The translations under genes and the position numbers were made by a program. The notes below the pieces were generated by a model. That model worked only from the letters and a program-made list of their open reading frames with translations, searched no databases and was not told where the DNA came from. DNA of 64,000 nt from Deltaproteobacteria bacterium (GTDB lineage: Bacteria; Myxococcota_A; Polyangia; Polyangiales; Polyangiaceae): the NCBI GenBank assembly GCA_016218915.1, contig JACRCQ010000022.1:124001-188000 (forward strand), written 5' to 3'. Of the stretch, positions 60,291 to 64,000 are shown one piece after another (within the stretch, counting starts at the first letter, position 1; every line of letters starts with the position of its first letter).

Positions 60291-61166
60291 TCACCTACCA
60301 CACCGACGAACACGCCAGGCGAGCCAGCGCGTGAACAGGTCGTGACGGGACACCGCGAGCGTGGCGCGTACGGCGGACCAGAACTCGGTCTCTGGGCTCG
60401 CGAGCAGCCGCATCAAGCGCTCTGCTCCGAACTCGTCGTGCATGAACATCAGCAGGGTCGGACCGTCCATGTACACGTTGGTGACCTTGTCGAAGTCGGT
60501 GGTGATGCGCGCTGGCTCGGTGCAGGTGGAGGCGCGGTACAGATCCAGGGTCACCTTGCGTGCGTGCTCCGTGGAGAGCGTGGCACCCAGATATTCCTTG
60601 TAGCCTTGCGAGAACCACTCCGGAGCACTCTGCAGTCGCCACCCCGCAGCCTTGTTGCGCGTGGCCAGATCCAGCAGAAATGCAGCGTACTCGTGGACCA
60701 GCACGCGCTGATGCGAGGTGTCGTCGCGCGGCTCGCCGGCGAGCGTGCGGCCGCCGGGCTCGAAGGCTGACGGTGCGAGGTGGTGGATGAGGCCGAGATA
60801 GCCCTTGGCCGCCACCCAGGTCTCGGCTCCGCCATGGGTCTGCCCTGCTTTTTCAGTCTCAGCGCCCCACACGAGCACGATGCAGGTTGCCTCGCGCTGC
60901 AGAGCCCGGCCGCCCATGGGCTTGAAGTAGTCGTGGACCTTGGGCGCTGCCGACTCGAGCCACCCGCGAACCTGCTCCAGATCCTGGGTCGAAGCCGCCA
61001 CGCCGAAGAAGGCGCACCCCGATACGCTGTCAGCGGCGATCTTCTGCATGGTGGCGCCAGCACAGGCCGGCGCTGCAGGGGCAGGTGCCGCGGGCGGCGC
61101 TTGTGGGGCGGGCGTGGTACCTGCGCACGCGCAGAGCATGAACGCCGCAAGCCATCCCCGTTTCAT
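60291..61166 (-). CDS. Lipoprotein with degenerate gluzincin (peptidase-MA-like) fold
   Basis: 291 residues. A lipobox (FMLCAC), an Ala/Pro linker and a domain with VLVHEYAAFLLDLATRN followed about 25 residues later by SAPEWFSQGYKEYLGATL. That is the layout of peptidase-MA-like proteins (HExxH then W-x-x-E-G-x-A-x-Y). Here the zinc motif reads HEYAA, with the second His lost, and the glutamate position reads Gln (WFSQG). Proteolysis is therefore unlikely. The C-terminus contains FMHDEFGAERLMRLL and ends in basic residues. The ATG at 61166 gives the signal. The start of miaB lies 40 bases downstream. Confidence 0.65.
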   Translation of the reverse strand: MKRGWLAAFMLCACAGTTPAPQAPPAAPAPAAPACAGATMQKIAADSVSGCAFFGVAASTQDLEQVRGWLESAAPKVHDYFKPMGGRALQREATCIVLVWGAETEKAGQTHGGAETWVAAKGYLGLIHHLAPSAFEPGGRTLAGEPRDDTSHQRVLVHEYAAFLLDLATRNKAAGWRLQSAPEWFSQGYKEYLGATLSTEHARKVTLDLYRASTCTEPARITTDFDKVTNVYMDGPTLLMFMHDEFGAERLMRLLASPETEFWSAVRATLAVSRHDLFTRWLAWRVRRCGR

Positions 61167-61204
61167 GGCCGGGAGTCTACACGATGTGCTCGCAGACGCG
61201 CAGC

Positions 61205-62293
61205 TCAAGCGCGATCGAGGTGCCCGCTGTCCTCTCGTCCGCGCCGCTCGGCACGCAGCAGCCACGCAATCAGCATGAACGCAGCCACAATCGCCGAGCC
61301 GCCGTAGGAGACCCACGGCACCCCGCCGTCACCCATCACCCACGGCACGAACAGCAGGGCGACCAGAGCGGTCGTCGCTGCGCCGATCGATGACTCGCCA
61401 CCTCGATGCCTCGTCGCGGCCCGCACCCAGGCGCTGAGCGCGACAAGACACAGCCCGGCAATGGAAGCCATTGCCACCACGAACCAGAGCGGGTGTTCGA
61501 GCGCCAGCAGCTCCGCAGCGCCCTCCACATGCGGCACAGGAGTCAGAACGACATGACCTGAAAGAGCCACCATCGAGCCAAGGGACGAGATCGCAGCTAC
61601 CGGCAACAGCGCGCGAGACCGTCGCGCAGCAACCAGCGCCACCATGCCGTAGATCACCACGGCTGCCGCGTCGGGCTCCAGGGCAAGAAGGCCAAGCACA
61701 GCCAACGTGACAGCTGGTGCGGCGAGCCGGAATCGACTCCGGGCAGCACGGACCATGACCGCACCGAACACAGGAAGCACGAGAGTGGAGACGTGGATGC
61801 AGATGCTTCCCATGCAGAGCCATCGTCGAGCTCCATCGAAAGCCGTTCCATGGGAGACCACGACCAGCAGAGCCATGGCTCCAAGAATCGTGGCGACCGT
61901 GCCGGCGCCCTGAAGCCATCGGTCTGGCATCAGTGCGATGAGCAGGCCGACAACCAGGCCGATGGCGAGGAAGATCAGCTGTGCGTGCGCGCCGGATCCA
62001 CCCTGCATCGAAGTCCGCAGTCCAATGCATCCGGCGACGCCCGCGAGGGTGGCAAGGCCGAAGGCCCACCAACGCGTCCGCAGCGCGCTTTGCACGGTGC
62101 GCGCCCAGGCTGCCACGAGCGCGGTTCGCAGGATGTGGAGGGCGACGCGGGCCCGCCACCCGGCAGCATGGTGGTCCGGACGTTCATGCCAAGCGTCGGC
62201 GAGCGCCGGGAGGATCACTCGCTCGTAATCTGCGGGTTCGACGATCAAGTTAGCGATTCGAGCGATCCACGGGAAGGCAGGATGTCGGTTCAT
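61205..62293 (-). CDS. SEDS-like (FtsW/RodA-related) membrane protein with PadR-linked N-terminal domain
   Basis: 362 residues. An N-terminal cytoplasmic domain (1-62, IANLIVEPADYERVILPALAD) resembles the soluble lead-in of PadR-associated permeases. About nine transmembrane helices follow with SEDS blocks that align to the rodA of this window: FDGARRWLCMGSICIHVST (RodA GAARWIPIGSFSFQPSE), LEPDAAAVVIYG (RodA RQPDLGTALIL) and VPWVSYGGSAIVA (RodA PLFSYGGSSVV). The extracellular loop with the essential Asp (HTDFPF in RodA) is replaced by TPVPHVEGAAELL. Glycan polymerisation is doubtful. It overlaps the PadR gene by ATGA. Confidence 0.7.
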   Translation of the reverse strand: MNRHPAFPWIARIANLIVEPADYERVILPALADAWHERPDHHAAGWRARVALHILRTALVAAWARTVQSALRTRWWAFGLATLAGVAGCIGLRTSMQGGSGAHAQLIFLAIGLVVGLLIALMPDRWLQGAGTVATILGAMALLVVVSHGTAFDGARRWLCMGSICIHVSTLVLPVFGAVMVRAARSRFRLAAPAVTLAVLGLLALEPDAAAVVIYGMVALVAARRSRALLPVAAISSLGSMVALSGHVVLTPVPHVEGAAELLALEHPLWFVVAMASIAGLCLVALSAWVRAATRHRGGESSIGAATTALVALLFVPWVMGDGGVPWVSYGGSAIVAAFMLIAWLLRAERRGREDSGHLDRA

Positions 62294-62592
62294 GCCTTGC
62301 TCCTGGAAGGGTTCAGCGTGGAGGCTGCCAGCTCAGCCGCGTGCAACGCTCTGGAGCCGAGGGCGGTGATCCGGTAGCGAGGGCGAGGCATGCCTGCGTG
62401 GCTCTCAGCGTCGCTGTCGTGCAGGACGCGCACGAGCCCCTTGTCCTGCATGCGCCCGAGGGTGACGTAGATGGTGCCGCGCTTGAGCTTTCCCTGGGCA
62501 AAGCCGACGAGCTGCAAGCCATACAGGTCGCCGTGCTCGGTGAGCAGGGACAGGACGAGCGCTTCCTTGGGGGATGGGAATCCGGTCAACAC
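62290..62592 (-). CDS. PadR-family transcriptional regulator
   Basis: 100 residues, a single winged helix: SPKEALVLSLLTEHGDLYG, KLKRGTIYVTLGRMQDKGLV (recognition helix and wing) and RPRYRITALGSRALHAAEL. PadR proteins repress the gene next to them until a ligand or stress is sensed. The GTG at 62592 is chosen; an upstream TTG at 62628 overlaps the promoter. It is coupled to the SEDS-like gene (ATGA overlap), so it most likely controls its own operon. No ribosome-binding site is visible before the GTG, consistent with a leaderless message. Confidence 0.85.
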   Translation of the reverse strand: MLTGFPSPKEALVLSLLTEHGDLYGLQLVGFAQGKLKRGTIYVTLGRMQDKGLVRVLHDSDAESHAGMPRPRYRITALGSRALHAAELAASTLNPSRSKA

Positions 62593-62599
62593 GGGTTGA

Positions 62600-62628
62600 G
62601 TCTTACAAGGAGAAAGACTCGATGTCAA
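62600..62628 (-). promoter_or_regulatory. Promoter of the padR-SEDS-like operon
   Basis: On the minus strand TTGACA (62628-62623, perfect -35), a 17-base spacer and TAAGAC (62605-62600). The predicted start of transcription is within a base or two of the GTG start codon at 62592. The -10 box is weak, as expected for a regulated promoter. Confidence 0.5.
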
Positions 62629-62747
62629 CCGGATGTATGGCGCTGTGCGTTTCGGACGCGATGCGGCGACGGCTCATTGCGCCGAGTGGCTCGCGTCATG
62701 CCACGGGATCGGCACGAGCCTTGCTGTGGATCCGGACGGAGGTCGCC

Positions 62748-63788
62748 ATGAAACGATCCATCGGCTCTGCCACCCTCGGACTGTTCGTCTCAACCTTGGT
62801 CCTGGCCCTGTCCGGTTGCGCCATGCCGGCTGGCGGAAGCGGCGATGCACCCGCCGTGAGCCGCCGCAGCACGATCGTCAACGGCAAGCCCACTGCGAAC
62901 TACCCGGGCGCCGGGGTTCTGCTCACGCAGGGCCAGGCGTTCTGCACTGGCACCTTGATCGGCCCGCACACCGTCCTGACCGCTGGGCACTGCGTCGATC
63001 AGATGGACCCGTCACAGATGTCCTTCGGCTTCGGCCCCGACGCCTCGCAGATCATGGACGCCATCCAGGTGGTCTCCGCGGTCCAGCACCCCAACTTCGA
63101 CATGCAGCAGCTGACCAACGACGTGGCGGTGATCACGCTCGCGCAGGATGCCCAGGTCGCGCCGATTCCGTTGAACCAGTCCATGGACGACTCGTGGGTG
63201 GGACGCACGGTTACCCTGGTCGGCTACGGCGTGAGCGATGGTCCGTCGCAGACTGGCGCGGGAATCAAGCGAGAAGTCGATGTGACCATCGATCAGGTCG
63301 ATGGGACGTCGCTTCACTACACCACGCAGCAGGGCAAGACCGCGTGCAACGGCGACTCAGGCGGGCCGGCATTTGCCATGGAAGGCGGACAGCTGGTGGT
63401 CGCGGGAATCACGTCCTACGGGGATCAGAACTGCAAGCAGTACGGGGTATACACGCGCGTGGATGCCTACCTGGACTTCATCAACGCCCAGATCGCCAAC
63501 AGCGGCACGCCCAACGACCCCAACGATCCCAACCTGCCGAACGATCCGAACGACCCCAACCTGCCCAACGATCCGAACGATCCCAACTATCCCAGCGACC
63601 CGAACGATCCGGGCAATGATCCGGGTGATCCCAACGACCCTGGGAGCTACGGATGCCAGGGCGAGACGTGGGAAGGACGATGCGAAGGGAATCTGGTGAT
63701 CTGGTGCGAGTGGGGGCAGGTATACGCCTACGAGTGCCAGGTCTGCGGGTTCGTTCCCTACGAGGGCTACTACGACTGCCTCGAATAG
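62748..63788 (+). CDS. Trypsin-like serine protease lipoprotein with DPN-repeat linker
   Basis: 346 residues. The lipobox is ALSGC and the propeptide is short. The S1 chymotrypsin-fold domain begins with the activation-type N-terminus IVNGKPTANYPG (Ile44). The triad is His in LTAGHC, Asp in NDVAVITL and Ser in CNGDSGGPAF. The domain is followed by a linker of repeated DPN/LPNDPN units (about 258-298, many Asp/Pro/Asn) and a C-terminal cysteine-rich cap (YGCQGETWEGRCEGNLVIWC... quoted to 20; six cysteines). The ATG at 62748 follows GGAGGT. The protease is probably surface-bound and self-activated. Myxococcota carry many such secreted trypsins. Confidence 0.92.
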   Translation: MKRSIGSATLGLFVSTLVLALSGCAMPAGGSGDAPAVSRRSTIVNGKPTANYPGAGVLLTQGQAFCTGTLIGPHTVLTAGHCVDQMDPSQMSFGFGPDASQIMDAIQVVSAVQHPNFDMQQLTNDVAVITLAQDAQVAPIPLNQSMDDSWVGRTVTLVGYGVSDGPSQTGAGIKREVDVTIDQVDGTSLHYTTQQGKTACNGDSGGPAFAMEGGQLVVAGITSYGDQNCKQYGVYTRVDAYLDFINAQIANSGTPNDPNDPNLPNDPNDPNLPNDPNDPNYPSDPNDPGNDPGDPNDPGSYGCQGETWEGRCEGNLVIWCEWGQVYAYECQVCGFVPYEGYYDCLE

Positions 63789-63801
63789 GGGATCTATGCG
63801 T

Positions 63802-63829
63802 AGGATCCCGGAGATCCCACTGGGATCCT
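63802..63829. terminator. Bidirectional terminator hairpin
   Basis: AGGATCCC (63802-63809) and GGGATCCT (63822-63829), perfect eight-base stem with a 12-base loop, between the convergent protease gene and the gene at the right edge. The loop itself contains GAGATCCCAC, so a second pairing register is possible. Confidence 0.6.
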
Positions 63830-63842
63830 TGGAGGACGGGCT

Positions 63843-64000
63843 CTACGGCTCCAGATAGACCTTGAGGAGGTCCAAGTCGGTGTAGGTGGACGCTGCTTGC
63901 AGTCCGAAGCGCACGACGAAGTCGACGGTGCCGGGAGGCGCGGTCGCGACGAGCGGCGCATCAGCACCATACTCCCACGCATCCGTCGTCCAGAAGACCT
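63843..64000 (-). CDS. 3' end of a hypothetical gene running off the window
   Basis: Partial: only the last 51 codons are inside the window, with the stop at 63843-63845. The reading frame translates to VFWTTDAWEYGADAPLVATA (first 20 residues seen), then a beta-type stretch TVDFVVRFGLQAAS and the end DLDLLKVYLEP. Alternating hydrophobic residues suggest a beta-sandwich such as a carbohydrate-binding or jelly-roll domain of an exported protein. Frame choice is based on this regular pattern and a stop just after it. The competing frame in the same place is Arg/Ser/Pro-rich and shadow-like. Confidence 0.55.
   Translation of the reverse strand, partial: VFWTTDAWEYGADAPLVATAPPGTVDFVVRFGLQAASTYTDLDLLKVYLEP

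Overview
The window is GC-rich, gene-dense chromosome that reads like a member of the Myxococcota (Polyangia-type). The clues are a Hanks-type Ser/Thr kinase, a cysteine-rich lipoprotein with the 'Myxococcus cysteine-rich repeat' motif, many small unknown lipoproteins, histidine kinases with stacked sensor domains, and repeated TolQ/TolR (ExbB/ExbD) motor gene sets of the kind used for gliding. The assignment is inferred from gene content; there is no rRNA marker here. I see no CRISPR array, prophage or insertion sequence.

Layout. 1-2.7 kb: a small DNA-binding protein, tRNA-Lys(UUU) and three poorly recognised proteins (the one clearly accessory-looking stretch). 2.7-4.8 kb: thiG-thiH-thiS on the minus strand (thiazole synthesis). 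4.9-7.7 kb: holB-ricT, a classic conserved pair. 7.7-11.6 kb: a minus-strand envelope/redox set (two thioredoxin-fold lipoproteins, an outer-membrane barrel, a membrane-anchored protein). 11.8-14.5 kb: secreted cysteine-rich lipoprotein and a small lipoprotein. 14.6-17.8 kb: two coupled histidine-kinase genes, the first without an ATPase domain. 17.8-20.1 kb: biotin carboxylase and a sirtuin. 20.1-28.6 kb: Ser/Thr kinase with a partner envelope protein, an XPB-N/helicase-associated-domain protein, and a tightly overlapping HD hydrolase / exported protein / glycerate kinase operon.

28.6-36.2 kb is the most unusual part: two divergent cassettes, each with one TolQ-type and two TolR-type proteins. 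One ends in a membrane protein that aligns without gaps to the active-site region of membrane pyrophosphatases but has lost most of the metal and pyrophosphate ligands: an apparent pseudo-pyrophosphatase tied to a proton-driven motor set. 36.3-40.2 kb: a SWIM-SNF2 ATPase and a Gly/Ser-repeat lipoprotein. 40.4-46.4 kb: the cell-shape operon mreB-mreC-mreD-mrdA-rodA, preceded by rpmG (52 codons) with a good promoter. 46.5-49.8 kb: a two-RRM RNA-binding protein, a lipid kinase and a lipoprotein.

49.8-64 kb: L,D-transpeptidase, a divergent AraC regulator/methyltransferase pair, DMT-type membrane protein, DoxX, DUF4142 and OmpA-like proteins, a VanW-family protein, a 21-copy heptamer repeat, a gamma-carbonic-anhydrase-like protein with miaB, a PadR regulator overlapping a SEDS-like membrane protein that lacks the catalytic loop seen in the rodA of this same window, a trypsin-like lipoprotein protease, and the 3' end of one more minus-strand gene at the right edge.
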